Shown here piece by piece: positions 21,511 through 33,153 of a DNA stretch of 64,000 bases. The stretch spans positions 102,501-166,500 of the forward strand of contig JACEFZ010027753.1 of assembly GCA_014155875.1 (NCBI GenBank), written 5' to 3'. The stretch's first letter is position 1. Every line of letters starts with the position of its first letter. A model generated the notes under the pieces. The model saw only the letters and a program-made list of their open reading frames with translations. It did no database searches and was not told the origin of the DNA. The DNA comes from Cepaea nemoralis. Lineage: Eukaryota; Mollusca; Gastropoda; Stylommatophora; Helicidae. A program made the position numbers and the translations under genes.

Positions 21511-21981
21511 AATACATCTAATTGGCTGAGCGTCGAAGACCACTTAATCCTTTATTGAGGAATTTTGGATTTCAGTCCCTTGAACCTAGATCTTGTACAT
21601 CCTCCTCTACCAAATATTTCCTCTAACATCTACTCATCTGTACTGTAAGTGCTAATCAGTACCAACTAATATATATTTTTTCCTAAAGAATCTGTTTGCT
21701 AGATACGCTTCAACACTAGACCAGGAGAATCGGTACTTTTCGGATGTTACGATTTGTGAGCATATACGATTACTATCTTCGATCATTCACATTAAGCGCT
21801 TTGAGTACCTCCTGGTTCTCCTACTTTGTTTTCTCTGAACAATCAGGCAATCAGAAATCAAATAATTAAAAGTAAATACTCTACAGTTTTACATTTGGTT
21901 ACAGATCGATTCCTGGCCCAGTTCACTGCCTGTGGTGGATCAATGGCTGCTGTTGCCACCTTTAATGTAGATTAATGCTCC
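21511..21981. other. No gene recognised
   Basis: Unique-looking AT-rich sequence. No motif found. Confidence 0.5.
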
Positions 21982-22320
21982 GTGTTACCACTGTTGTTGT
22001 TGCTGTGGTTCTTCTTCTTCTCCTTCCTCCTCCTCACCCCGTCCTCCTCCTCTTTCTTCGTCATCTTACTCTTCCTCACCATATCCTCCTCCCCACCATA
22101 TCCTCCTCCCCTTTCTTCTTCTTCTCTCTTTTTCTTCCTTCTTCTTCCTAATCGTCCTCTTTCATTTTCTTCAGCTTCTTCTTCGACTTCTTCTTTCTTC
22201 TACCTTCTTCTTCTTCTGCTTCCTCTTCTTCTTCTTCTTCTTCTTCTTCTTCTTCTTCTTTATTCTTCACCTTTCTTCTTCTTCTTTCTTCTTCTTTCTT
22301 CTTCGCGTATTCTGATGCTC
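21982..22320. repeat. TTC/CTC polypyrimidine tract
   Basis: Imperfect TTC and TCC repeats, purest at 22200-22260. Confidence 0.9.
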
Positions 22321-22459
22321 ACTTGTGGCCTTTGCACCAGAACTGAAAACTCCAATGAGTCCCTACACATTCAACCGAAAACTCTTTTATTACTTACTCC
22401 ATACCGACTACATGCCTCCATAAGTCACCTACTGGTATTATTTTTCACTATCATTTTTC

Positions 22460-22728
22460 ACTGTATGTGTGTGAGTGAGAGAGTTGATGAGAGAGTGAGT
22501 GATAGAGAGTGTGAGTGAGAGTATGAGTATGAGACAGAGAGTGAGAGAGTATGTATACGTGTGTTTATGGGTGAGTGAAAGAGTAAGAGAGGGTGTGTGT
22601 GAACGTATTTGTGAGAGATTGAGTGAGAGAATGTGTAAGTGTGAGAGAGAGGTTGTGTCGTGTGTCTGCCTGTCTGTGTGAGAGAGTGAGTGAGTGAGTG
22701 TGAGTTAGAGAATGAATGAGCGGGAGAG
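22460..22728. repeat. GTGA/GAGT microsatellite
   Basis: Interrupted GTGAGAGA-type repeats ending where GAAC repeats of a LINE-A tail begin. Confidence 0.85.
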
Positions 22729-23042
22729 AACGAACGAACGAACGAACGAACGATCTTTATTATAAAAGGGTAACAAATTGGGCACGCAGGCCCGTCTTAC
22801 ATTCGGCTCCTTAGATCACTCATCTTTCATTCATCAAATGTGCATGTTACATTTACATAGGGAAAAAAAAACATTGTCAAATTGATTTTGAAAGCATAAA
22901 CAGTGCATATTACGCATGGTACATTCATATTGGCACCTTGCCGTCTTGACAGACGATAGTTTGTGCTTTAAAAAGGCATAATAACTTTTACCTATGGCGG
23001 TAGCGAATGTGACTGATAAGGCCAATTTGCGCTGTACATGGT
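22729..23042 (-). mobile_element. LINE-A 3' end, copy including the last codons and full 3' UTR
   Basis: On the minus strand: the last coding segment IGLISHIRYRHR and stop (about 23033-22994), then a UTR with CACAAACTATCGTCTGTCAAG, AATATGCACTGTTTATG, GAATGTAAGACGGGCCTGCG, a TTATAATAAAG signal and a GTTC tail of about seven units. This copy links the ORF-bearing element at 11.5-15.5 kb to all the short tails listed here. Confidence 0.85.
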
Positions 23043-23045
23043 ACA

Positions 23046-23347
23046 TTCACAGAGAGAATTTTTGAGTATGTGTATGTGCGTGTGTGAGTGAATGTGAGAG
23101 CGAGTGAGTGTGTAAGAGAGAGAGAGAGAGAGAGAGAGATTGGGTGAGTAAGAGATTGGATGAGTGAGAGAGTGCGTGAGAGAGTGAATGTGAGTGTAAG
23201 TGTGAGAGGGAGTGAGAGATTGAGTGAGAGAGTGAATATGTGAGTATATGTCTGTCTGTGAGAAAGAGAGAGAGAGAGAGAGAGAGTAAGAGAGGGTGAG
23301 TGCGAGAGAGGATGAGTGTGAGAGTGAGTGAGTATAAATGAGAGAGA

Positions 23348-23420
<73 letters not shown>

Positions 23421-23485
23421 ACAATGAGAGATGTATTGTGTGTGAGTGTGCGTGAATGAAAAATAAAGGGATAGAGAGATAGAGA

Positions 23486-23566
<81 letters not shown>

Positions 23567-23966
23567 GAGCGCACGCATGTCATGTCAGTGTATGCGTGTG
23601 TAAAGTGTGGGAGTTTATTCATATTAGTTGTAGTGATTATGTGAGGCAACGTGTATGTGTGTGGGTGGATGTTGTGTGTGTGTGTGTGTGTCTTTATATG
23701 TGTGATATGCTTGTGTGTGTGTGTGTGTGTGAGTATATTTGTATGCGTGTTTATGTGTGTGCACATGTGTATGTGTATGTAAATGTGTGTGAGTGTAAGT
23801 ATGTGTGTATGGGTGTGGATGTGTAGGTATGTGTGGGTGTGTGTATGTGCGTGTTTATATGTGTGAGAGAGTGAATGTGTGAATATGTGCCTATCTGTGC
23901 GTGTGAGAAAGTAAGCGAGGGTGAGTGTGATAGTGAGTAAGTATGGTGAGAGAGAGAGAGAGAGTG

Positions 23967-24031
<65 letters not shown>

Positions 24032-24035
24032 AGCG
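23046..24035. repeat. GA, TG and GTGA microsatellite block
   Basis: Pure GA runs at about 23360-23415, 23485-23565 and 23975-24028, with TG-rich stretches between. A 23-base unit GAGCGCACGCATGTCATGT-like follows two GA runs (about 23568 and 24032), so the block arose partly by duplication. The L/S-rich frames are artefacts. Confidence 0.9.
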
Positions 24036-24069
24036 CACGCATGTCATGTAGCATGCTATTCCATATTTT

Positions 24070-24685
24070 TTGTATAAGGATGTGTGTCTTAGAGATGGGT
24101 GATTTGGGGTGGGTGGGTGGAGAATGTGTGGGGGGTGAGTGTGTGTGGGGTGAGGAGGGATGGGGTATTTGTGTGTGTGGGTGGGGAGATGTGTGTGGGT
24201 GGGGGGGTGTGTGTGTGAATTGGGGATGTGTGTGTGTGTGGGTGGGGGAGATTGTGTGCGTGGGGTATGTGTGTGGATGGGTGTGGGATGTATGTGTGGG
24301 GGGATGTATCGGTGTGTGATATGTGTGGGTTGGTGTGGGATTGTGTGTATGTGTGTGGTGGCAGGTTGTGTGGGTTGGTGGGGGAAGTTGTGTGGGTGGG
24401 GTGTGTAGGACGTGTGGGTGGGGAATGTGTGTGTGGGTGGGTGTGGGATGTGTGTGTGTCTGTGTGGTGGTAGGTTGTGTGGGTTAGTGGGGATTGTGTG
24501 TGGGGGGATGTGTGGCTGGGGGATGTGTGTTTAGTTGGGTGGTTGAAGGGTGTGTAGGTGGTTGAGGGGTGTGTGGGTTGGTGAGTTAGTGAGTGTGTGT
24601 TGGTTTGGTGATGGATGGGGTGTATGTGGGTGGGGATCTGTGTGTGTGTGGAGGGGGGTGGGGGTTGTGTGGTGGGTAGGGGTGT
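24070..24685. repeat. G-rich GTGTGGGTGGGG array joined to a LINE-A 3' UTR
   Basis: About 600 bases built of GTGTGGGT, GGGGGATGTGTG and similar units. Many runs of three or more G lie close together, so G-quadruplexes are possible on this strand. It ends at the LINE-A UTR block ACATGGTAAT. The same joint, inverted, is at about 53905. Confidence 0.85.
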
Positions 24686-24880
24686 GTTTCATAACATGGT
24701 AATATGCACTGTTTATGTTTACAACATTCCTTTGACAATGTTGTTTACTATGTAAATGCATCATGCACTATTAATGAACGAAAGATGAGTGACTGGAAGG
24801 GTCGAATGTAAGACGGGCCTGAGCCGAATGTGTAACCCTTTAAAAATAAAGTTAAATCAAATCAAATCAAATCAGATCAA
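24686..24880 (+). mobile_element. LINE-A 3' UTR end with AAATC tail
   Basis: ACATGGTAATATGCACTG, TTTACAACATTCC, GAATGTAAGACGGGCCTGAG, AAAAATAAAG, then four AAATC-type units. Pairs with 53707-53905, which has the same tail motif. Confidence 0.85.
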
Positions 24881-24884
24881 GTCT

Positions 24885-24908
24885 TTCTTCTTCTACTACT
24901 TCTTCTAC

Positions 24909-24940
<32 letters not shown>

Positions 24941-25125
24941 CTTCTTCTTCTTCTTCTTCTTCTTCTTCTTCTTCTTCTTCTTCTTCTTCTTCTTCTTCTT
25001 CTTCTTCTTCTTCTTCCTACTCCTCATCTTCTTTCTTCTTCTTCTTTCTCCTTCCTCTTCTTCTTCCTTCTTTTTCCTTCTTTTTCCCTCTTATTACTTC
25101 TTTGTCCTCCTCTTCTCATGCTTAA
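24885..25125. repeat. TTC microsatellite
   Basis: About 115 bases of nearly pure TTC within 240 bases of pyrimidine-rich DNA, directly after a LINE-A AAATC tail. Confidence 0.9.
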
Positions 25126-25144
25126 AGGATTCTACTACACGAAA

Positions 25145-25925
25145 CATATTGGCTATATGGTGCTAGCCACAGAGTTGAGTGATGAGCCGTCATCATTGCA
25201 CTCGGCGCATTCCCTTAAGCGCTCAGTCCTCATCTTCAACAGCCAGCGAAGAGTCACAATACTTATGGAGCCCGATGCAATCTGATTATGTGTCTGTCTT
25301 GCTTTACCGCTGAGTGACGACTGTCGACGAGATCCTCTGAGCTCCTTCCTTAGCCAATCGGTCAGCTCTGTCGTTTCCGGGTACTCCACAGTGGCCCTCA
25401 CCGTGGCTTGAATCCGGGACCTCCCGCACTCGAGGCGGACGCCATACCTCAAGGCCACTCAGTCCCCGCATTCTCTCTAGACATTGATAGCCTATCTGTT
25501 CTTTTGCATTGTTCACACGCTTCTTGAGGGCCTTCACCTTCTGTTTTATCATGCATCAAATCTCCCCTTAATAATGCGGCACCAGCCAATCTGTCTGCCT
25601 GCTCATTTCCAACCACACCAGAGTATCCTGGAGAAAAGATCCAGCGAATGCACACAATCCGCGACCTCTGAAACGGTGTATGCCATTCTGCACGAAGCTT
25701 GCCAGTCTTCACTTTGTCAGCATGCTTTGTGAATCTGTTACAATCACCACATGCCTATGCAGTTTGTTCTCCAACCAGCGGAAAGCTGCAGTAACCGCCT
25801 CCACCTCCATTCTCAAACTTGAGATTGTGGTATCATATGCCAAGCTCTCCTTTACTAAACATCGGTCATTTTCTTTTGCTGTGTTGATAGCCTCATATTT
25901 GTATAAACCATTGGGCGTTAAATGA
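25145..25925 (-). pseudogene. LINE-B RNase H and C-terminus, possibly a B1/B2 chimera
   Basis: Minus strand, from high coordinates: RNase H with SLRMEVEAVTAAFRWLE and VIVTDSQSML (about 25830-25700), then IRWIFSPGYSGVVGNEQADR (about 25660-25600), B1 type. Next, near 25400-25340, VPGNDRADRLAKEGA appears, the B2-type equivalent of the same segment. Finally the B1 end: SGKARQTHNQIASGSISI, LRWLL, then ECAECNDDGSS (second cysteine kept). So the VxGNxxADRLA segment occurs twice, once of each type. Frames shift at least three times. Confidence 0.75.
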
Positions 25926-26499
25926 GTTAAGTATCCAATAACACGTCATCCGCCTTTACTTCCGGTGACATTTCCTGGTACCAGTTCCAGCTTTGATCGA
26001 CCTAGAAGTTGAACACAATGTTTAAACAATCCTCATCTAGATTGAACACATGGCATTAGCGCCAGCAGGCTCGGGCTCTAACCTCTGCGCTTCTGCAGCC
26101 TCCGTTTGAAGTCGTAGGTCAATAAACAGCCGTTGTGTCAAACGTGACCTTTTGGCATTAATGTCAGCACGAAATACTCGGTCAACAGTACCGTATTTAT
26201 TGACCCTGCGCCTTGGAATCAATATCTGTTTTAATTACTGACAGTTTGTTGTGTTACCACGAGGAACAGAAGCTACCGATGATAATGGCGGAATCTGTTT
26301 CTCTGTGTTTCTGTTTTGTTTTTCGGTCATTTTTTTGTCATCGCTTTACTCTTTTGTTATCGCTGTTCTTTCCTGAAGTGCAGCGGCTGATAGTCAGTGA
26401 TTTTGGTTATATTCTTCTTTTGTCATTGTTATTCTCATCCTCATCACGTGTTACGTTGATAAGCGTGGGCTTTTTCTGCCCAAGAGCCTCATGGCCCCT
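25926..26499. other. No gene recognised
   Basis: May include the start of the LINE-B RNase H region on the minus strand to about 25980. The rest is unrecognised. Confidence 0.4.
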
Positions 26500-26900
26500 C
26501 AATCAAATCACACCAATCCCTCAGTAAAACCACGCCAAGCCCTCATTCAAACCACGCCAGGCCCTCAACCAAACCACACCAAGCCCGCAATCAAACCACA
26601 TCAAGCCCTCAATCAAACCACACCAAGCCCTCAGTCAAACCACACCAAGCCCTCAATCAAACAAGACCAAGCCCTCAATCAGATTACGCCAAGCTCTCAA
26701 TCAAACCACACCAAACCCTCAATCAAACCACGCCAAGCCCTTAAACAAACCACACCAAGCCCTTCAACCAAACCCCACCAAGCCCTCAATCAAACAACAC
26801 CAAGCCCTCAATCAAACCCTGCCAAGCCCTCAACCAAACCCCACCAAGCCCTCAATCAAACCCCACCAAGCCCTCAACCAAACCACCCCAAGCCGTCCTG
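26500..26900. repeat. 22-bp minisatellite
   Basis: About 18 copies of CTCAATCAAACCACACCAAG plus CC, with point variants. The plus frame stays open through it (26491-27033) because 22 is not a multiple of 3 and all three phases lack stops. That does not argue for a gene. Confidence 0.9.
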
Positions 26901-27230
26901 TCCTATCTTCTGCTCTCCTCCTGCTCCCTCCCCAATATTATCCATCTCTGTTGGCAATTCTCTTTTCCGTCTGTGTGTTTTCTGGTGTTCGTGTTTTCCT
27001 TTTGTCTTGTGGGTTCCAGACAAGAATGTCTAGTTATTCTGTCCTCCGGTTTTCTGACTTTCTCAATTAGTGTTTTATTTACCTAGCACCAGCGTATTTG
27101 CCTCACCTCTGGGTTCACAGGGATTTGTTTCGCTCTCTCAATGAGCTCTGCCTTGATGATTCTGTCATACCATTTTATTCCTACAATTCTGCGCAGGTAC
27201 CAAATAATGAATATCTTTATTTAAGTAATT
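26901..27230. other. No gene recognised
   Basis: Flank of the hAT insertion. Nothing recognisable. Confidence 0.5.
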
Positions 27231-27337
27231 TAGTGCTGCGACCGATTAATTTAAATTTAATAGTTAACTTGAAACATTAACGATTAATTAATCGTTAATT
27301 TCGATTAAAGCAAAACAATTATAGTCATATAACTGAC

Positions 27338-28055
27338 TGTCACACGTTTTCTTGATGATAATATCAATGTTCTTGATGTTCTTTGCTTGTTATAGTCGTG
27401 TGATGGTCGTTGTCTAGGTAACGATGTTCATGGTGTGTCAATTGAGATATCTAACTGTCTCTTAAACCAATTCACCCCCGAAGTGCACCTTCACCAGTCA
27501 TGAAACAAGATTCCGTTGGCGCACATAATCATTTATTCCAGAAATAAGACGAACAGACGGAACATATATATATATATATCCAGAAACAATGTACATCCAT
27601 AGAATATAAATATCCTCCTCACCATTTAACCAGCACACATCAATGCCTTCTCACGGCCTGCTCTTATCTCAATCACAAGACAGGTAATCCAGCTACTATC
27701 CACGGCTGGATCTCCCACAATACAACCACACATTGGGTTGGAGCCACTGCTCAACTATAGAACCCACTCTGGGTTTAGGCCTACACTCAATACAGAACCC
27801 ACTCTGGGTTCAGGCCTGTCTTCACAACTAGAAGAACAACACAACACGGAGCTCTCTCTTAAACGACCTGACCCGCAGTCGGTCTCTTCTCTCGCTGACT
27901 TTCCAGTCTCCTCACTTCACACAACACACAACTCTCTTTCGACCCATCCCCCCTGGGGCCTTCCACTCATATCCGCCCCATTATTTCTGAGGGTTGATTG
28001 TTTTCCTCGTAGCCAGGTCACTCACCTTACTGTCTATGACCACAGGCATGTGACA
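27338..28055 (-). repeat. 3' LTR of the gypsy-type element
   Basis: 718 bp, TG...CA termini, with inverted TGTCACA and TGTGACA at the ends. Its TA run (about 27565-27578) is longer than that of the other LTR. The 164-residue plus frame across it is an artefact, repeated in the other LTR. Confidence 0.9.
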
Positions 28056-28080
28056 CTACCCCACCCTCAAAATAAAACAT
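28056..28080 (-). promoter_or_regulatory. Polypurine tract
   Basis: The minus strand reads GAGGGTGGGGTAG immediately before the 3' LTR, the expected site for priming plus-strand DNA synthesis. Confidence 0.65.
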
Positions 28081-28361
28081 CGTTTTCAAATGTTGGGAGA
28101 CTAAAACTTATTAAATATGTGACCCAGACACATTGCCTGGGTAGCCCTATGTATGGCTGCACCTTACTCTCGCTACCACACTACATAATACATCAAATGC
28201 TCATAGTACCTTCCCATATTCCCCACACATAAATACAAACAACTTTCTATCTTGTGTACCAATGCATGAACTAATACATTACATAATAATAATAATACAT
28301 CATAGAAAAGCGTTATACTTATGTACCCACAGGTCTCTTACTACTTCACGACCCCACAATA

Positions 28362-30740
28362 CTATTTGTGTACCGACCCTATATCAGGCGGTTCTGTTCT
28401 TGCATTAACCCTCCTCTGATTCCTGTCGATGCTGTGTCTATCTTTCATGTACCCATGACTCATGGTACCTCTACAATTACAACATCTGTTTGCTATCCCT
28501 AGCCCTGGGTCAGTAATGTCGCGAAAACTCTTTTGACCTGACTCAACTTTCCTATCTGCATATTGCACCGTTACACTTGCGTCTCTGTTTAGTCTGAACT
28601 CTTTATTCAATCTTGGCCCATATATCTGGCATCTTGCTTTCTGCTGCATACGCCTTATGCCTATGTGCCCTGCACATGCACTATCCTGAGCTGTTCTCGT
28701 ATATCGGTCTCTATGTGCTAAAGGTACTGCTCCTTGCCCACGTGCAGTTCTGCTATCTGAAAACCTGCGAGTGAGAACATTGTTCTTCCTCTCGAAGCAC
28801 CATCTACCTTTCTTTGACTGCCTATGTTCTACTCTCCTACACCCTTGGGAACATTTGTTCAGAGTAGTATCTTGTCTCTGGGATTCACTAGCACTATATA
28901 TGGGATCCATTCTCATCTGCTCCGCTGTACTATCCTTGTCCTGAGTTCCTGTGTCTACTTCAAGTGCCTCTTCTACCTCAGCTATACTCTCTAATTTAGG
29001 TTCTCTTGTGGTAACTACCTCATTACTGCTTACACTATATTTTCGGTCCCAATAAACTATTTCCTCTTCTGTACAATCTTTAACTCCTATAACATTTCCT
29101 ATGATCAAATCAGCCACTGGTGAGTCCAGAACACACGCTGTCACTCTTCCAGTGATATATGGTGTTTTTACTGTTATTATGGCTACTGGGTAGAACTCTA
29201 CTGTGCCGTTGAATGTTATGCATCTAATCTTTTTTCCTGTATAATCCGAGGGATCTATTAAACTTCTCCTCACTCCGATAGACGTACATCCGGAATCCCT
29301 AATTATTAACGCTGGTCTATCATTGACGAATCCCTGATGCAACTTCAGACTTCCTCCTTCATGCACTGCTGATCCTGCTTTCACTGTATGACCGCATATT
29401 AGGACTGGTTGACTGTCTTTTTCAAAAAGAGGTTTGCACCCACTACAATCTTCATTGTTCAGCGTCTCAATTACTTGCGCTGCATTTGAGTGCTCTGTTT
29501 CTCTCATCCTACATTGATGGCTGATATGCCCCTTCTTTCCACATTTGAAACAAGTCATCTCCCTTTTAGTCTTGTTCGTTGGTCCATCTGATGGTTGTGC
29601 ATCACACTCTGCTGCCTTGTGTCTCCAGCTCCCACAATTCCAACATCCGGCATAATTTGGACGTCTCTGGAAGTTCCCTCTTCTATATGGGTACCGTCCT
29701 ACTCTACCAACATTGTTTCCTCGGAAACCATTATCTTGAAGTTCTTGCTGCTCACCTCTCTGTGCTGAATCCACACTTTTCGCCCTTGGTCTGATGACTG
29801 GATTCTGGTCCTGTTTAGTGTACGCTGCACAGACTATTTCCTCACTCATTAGTTCCCCAATAGAACTGTTAGGATGTGCAGCCATATAGTTTTGCCCTAA
29901 CTGAGACATTGTGTCTATGTCCTTTGGCTTCCGTTCCTCAAAGAACGCCACTAAATTAGAATTGCATGCAGATACTACCTTGTCTCTTAACATTAGATCT
30001 ACTAATTTATTAAAATCTTTCCCTACTTCTGCAAGCTCCATCCATTTGTTAAATGTGTTCTTTACTGTGTTAACAAAGTCTGTGAAATCTTGATTTGTCT
30101 CTGACACTAACTGTCTAAACTTTGTCCTATATCCATGCTCAGTGAGTTGGAACTTAGTCAGCAAACGTTGACGTAAGATAGTGTAGTTGTTTCTTTCTTC
30201 TACAGGTAAATTGAACATGGTGTCTAGTGCCTTGCCCGTAAGAAGCTCCCCTAGTCTAATAGCATACTGGTCTTCGGGGATGCCAAAACTTTCGCTGATG
30301 CCTGATATCTGTCAAGATAAGCTTCAAGGTTGTCTCGGTCCGTAAAGTATGGCAGTTTTAATCTCTGTGACGACTGCGAGGTCTTCTGCTTTCCTCACTT
30401 TGACCCTTCGAAGATAGTTCTAGTTTTCTTAACTCGATTTCAGTTTGCATCTGACACTTGATCTTCTCTTTCTCAATTTCCATTTTCATTTGTGTCTCTT
30501 TCTCTTCCTTGTAGACGCTTGTTTTCCATTCAGCTAACTTTACTTGTGTCTCTTTCTCTTCCTGTAGACGCTTTGCCTCGCGTTCATTATGCCTCTCCTC
30601 TCTTTCCGTCTGCTTTTGTTCTTTCGCTCTGCATACTCCTGTAACTCTTTACCCTTCAGGCCTATTCGTTCACCTGCTTCAATATATTCCATTAAAGTAG
30701 GCATCTTGTACTTGTGGACACGTTGCTGTGAATCAGCCAA
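28362..30740 (-). pseudogene. gag, protease and integrase-start polyprotein of the gypsy-type element
   Basis: The natural start is probably ATG at 30740-30738 (MADSQQRVHKY), leading to a K/E/R-rich N-terminus. Frames then break near 30340 and 30300, after which the frame is open from about 30300 to 28362. Counting from the internal Met at 30218: a capsid-like region (LTKFQLTEHGYRTKFRQLV, 20-38), zinc knuckles CWNCGSWRHKAAEC (192-205) and CFKCGKKGHISHQC (223-236), a protease active site DSG (308-310) with a later LIIGNV (371-376), and an integrase zinc-binding-like stretch (about 445-545: KGRWCFERKNNVLTRRF, then DSACAGHIGIRR). Protease directly followed by integrase, with no RT between, is the domain order known for Gmr1-like gypsies. 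The integrase first His is Gln, and the terminal C..C pair and the rest of pol are lost. Encoding only part of pol, it cannot self-replicate. Confidence 0.85.
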
Positions 30741-33133
30741 CTATAAATGTACAGACTCTGCTGTTAGTCTTTGTGTCACTTCCTTAAGTACACCCGCACT
30801 CCCTGTGTACGTAAATCCGTAGTGCTACAATATCACTCTGTACTCACCCAGTCACTCTATAAGCACTAGGGTAGTGAGGTGGGGAATATCAACTATACTC
30901 CCTCGTATCTATATATCTATGACCACAAGTTCATGAAGTCCCTGGAAATATTGTTAAACATACATATAAATACATATACAAACAAATGGATGATAACACT
31001 AAGTGATGACTATCCAACGCTAGACTTCACAAGCTGAGTACACGGAGACGATGATGACACAGAATAAACCACAGTAACCAATACAAGCTTGTGTAGGGAC
31101 ATCCACAGTGCGCGTAAAATATAAACTGACTCAGATACCACTAGATAGTAGACACGACAAAAGTGCACGATAATAACATCTATCCGAACATAGCAAATAT
31201 CATATGTAAATATGACGAAAAGAAGAAAGAGAAGAAAAAAAAATTATAGCATAAAATTATACAGAAATTTGACAGTCAAACACAAACTGGCACGTTATAT
31301 AATTCAGGACCGTCCCTGCAGAACCAAATAAACCGACCTTTCGATTTTCTTCCCAGACATTATATATGGTGCACCTCAGAAAGTAACTTTTCGCCCTGTC
31401 TCCCGGCCTTCGAGAACAACACAAAAAATCCCCTACTCTTGACAAACACTGGACCACATACAAATAATTGCGTAACACCCGACAACAATAAATATGACGA
31501 TGGGAGCAAACAATAAAAAATAGTAATGTGTAATTGGTTGGCCGACAAATATGGGCCTATTAATCCGTCGCCAAAAGTTCTTTTTATTCAGTCACCAAAG
31601 TTTTTGTTCGTTTTAATCGTTATTCGCAATCAGCTGGAAATGTCTACGACGCTAGATTTCAAACCGACTTCTTGTTTTGTTGAGTGGTTATTGAATTCAC
31701 GTGGTGATCAAAAGTTCCAACTGTCGACAAAAGTTGAAGATGATAGTGATATCCAAACTGTTCTGTCTCGACACAGTCCGTAACGTTATTGTACTTTCTC
31801 TGTACGTGGTGGTACCACAGTAATAATCCAAAGTGGTCTCTCGATATGTTGTTACTTTTGTTGCGGAGATGGCGCTTCGCTGTATCATTAATGTTATGGA
31901 TTTCCGTTACCCGACAAGATTCACCAAAAAGAAAAAGAGAATGGCAGCCAATGTTCAGCGCTTTAAATTTTGATATATAGATCCTTATTGGCAAAGAAAT
32001 ACGACAATGGTTGCGATGACGATAAGTTAAAACTGTTTGCTCATAACAGAATAATGATGACAAAGGCTTGAACAAAGACGAAACATCAAGTCTGGCTTTC
32101 TTTCAAACAACCTTGTTTATCCCGATCTCCTGTGGAAATTCCCAGTAACTTTCCACTGTCCCTAACCTTGACCTTGCCGGATATCTCAAGTCAGTACCTC
32201 AGTCTTCTTTGTCATAATAATCCACACTGACTGTCTGTAAAATGACCGGACACTTTTCCGTCATACAAAAACACCTTCCTCACAACTTCTCAGCCCCGAC
32301 ACGGCTGCTCTTTTGACTCCGTGGAAATTTTCTCAGTAACATGCTTACTGTTAAACAGCCTTGCCTTCCAAGGTCAACCTAATTTCTCTTTATCACTCTC
32401 AGTGAAAAATTCCTCCGTAAAACAGTTTTCACACAAACTTGACAGCCCCACCCGGCTGCGGTAGGGGTACCGTTACTATCCCCTTCAGTCAACTGTCCGT
32501 CAAATCAGCGACTGCCAATTTTTCTCTGTTTTCCAAACATGTACTTCCCCAGTACCTGGACGCTGGTGTACCCACCCGTCCTATTTACTGCGTCGAAAAA
32601 TCTTGACCAGTCAACTTGCAACAACACAGTGCGCTTGCCTCCAGCACACACACACCTGTCAATTATCTTTGGTTCCCAATCCTGTCATTATCACCGACAG
32701 CGGATGTTCTACACACACACACGCTGCCCTCGCCACTCTGGATTCAACACTGGTCTTTCATCGCCGCGTCTGCTAGTTTCAGCCCTCCTGCCTGGTATCA
32801 AATTTACCTGTCACCGTAATGGACTCTCCCGGTAGTCTGTATGGCGTGTCTTTATCACCGACTTTTGTGCTGCCGCTGTTTTTTTGACACCCCCACTCGC
32901 TTTAGCGATATGGTTGGTTCCAATTCACCTGTAGTTGACTGACGTGAACTGCTGTAGCCAGTTCCCGCACGGAGACAAACTCAGTGTTTATACGGTGGAC
33001 ACACTCCGCTGTCCACCCTCTCTCCGCGAAGAGCCCACAAATATCTCAGAATCACAACACAGTCTATAATGTTCTTGACCGTACGTGGCCTTCCAGATAC
33101 TCCTTACTAAGCGACGAGCGCCCAGATGTTCTT
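30741..33133 (-). other. Long leader of the gypsy-type element
   Basis: About 2.4 kb between primer site and gag start, with no coding motif on the minus strand. 32130-32480 contains two related blocks (TGGAAATTCCCAGTAAC and GTGGAAATTTTCTCAGTAAC with following CTTGCC), suggesting an internal duplication. It may hold the packaging signal or a captured sequence. Confidence 0.5.
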
Positions 33134-33150
33134 GATCGGACGAGCTCCCA
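33134..33150 (-). promoter_or_regulatory. Primer binding site, tRNA-Pro-like
   Basis: The minus strand reads TGGGAGCTCGTCCGATC three bases inside the 5' LTR. It resembles the tRNA-Pro primer site known from retroelements (TGGGGGCTCGTCCG...), with one mismatch in the first 14. A second similar string, TGGGCGCTCGTCG, lies just downstream (about 33113-33125). Confidence 0.65.
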
Positions 33151-33153
33151 GAT

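Noticed and set aside
26491..27033. 180-residue proline/threonine/glutamine-rich repeat protein
   Set aside because: Produced by a 22-bp minisatellite. 22 is not a multiple of three and all phases are open, so no selection for a reading frame is visible.
27738..28232. 164-residue plus frame, repeated at 33551-33880
   Set aside because: It is the LTR sequence of the gypsy-type element read on the non-coding strand, so it is duplicated only because LTRs are.
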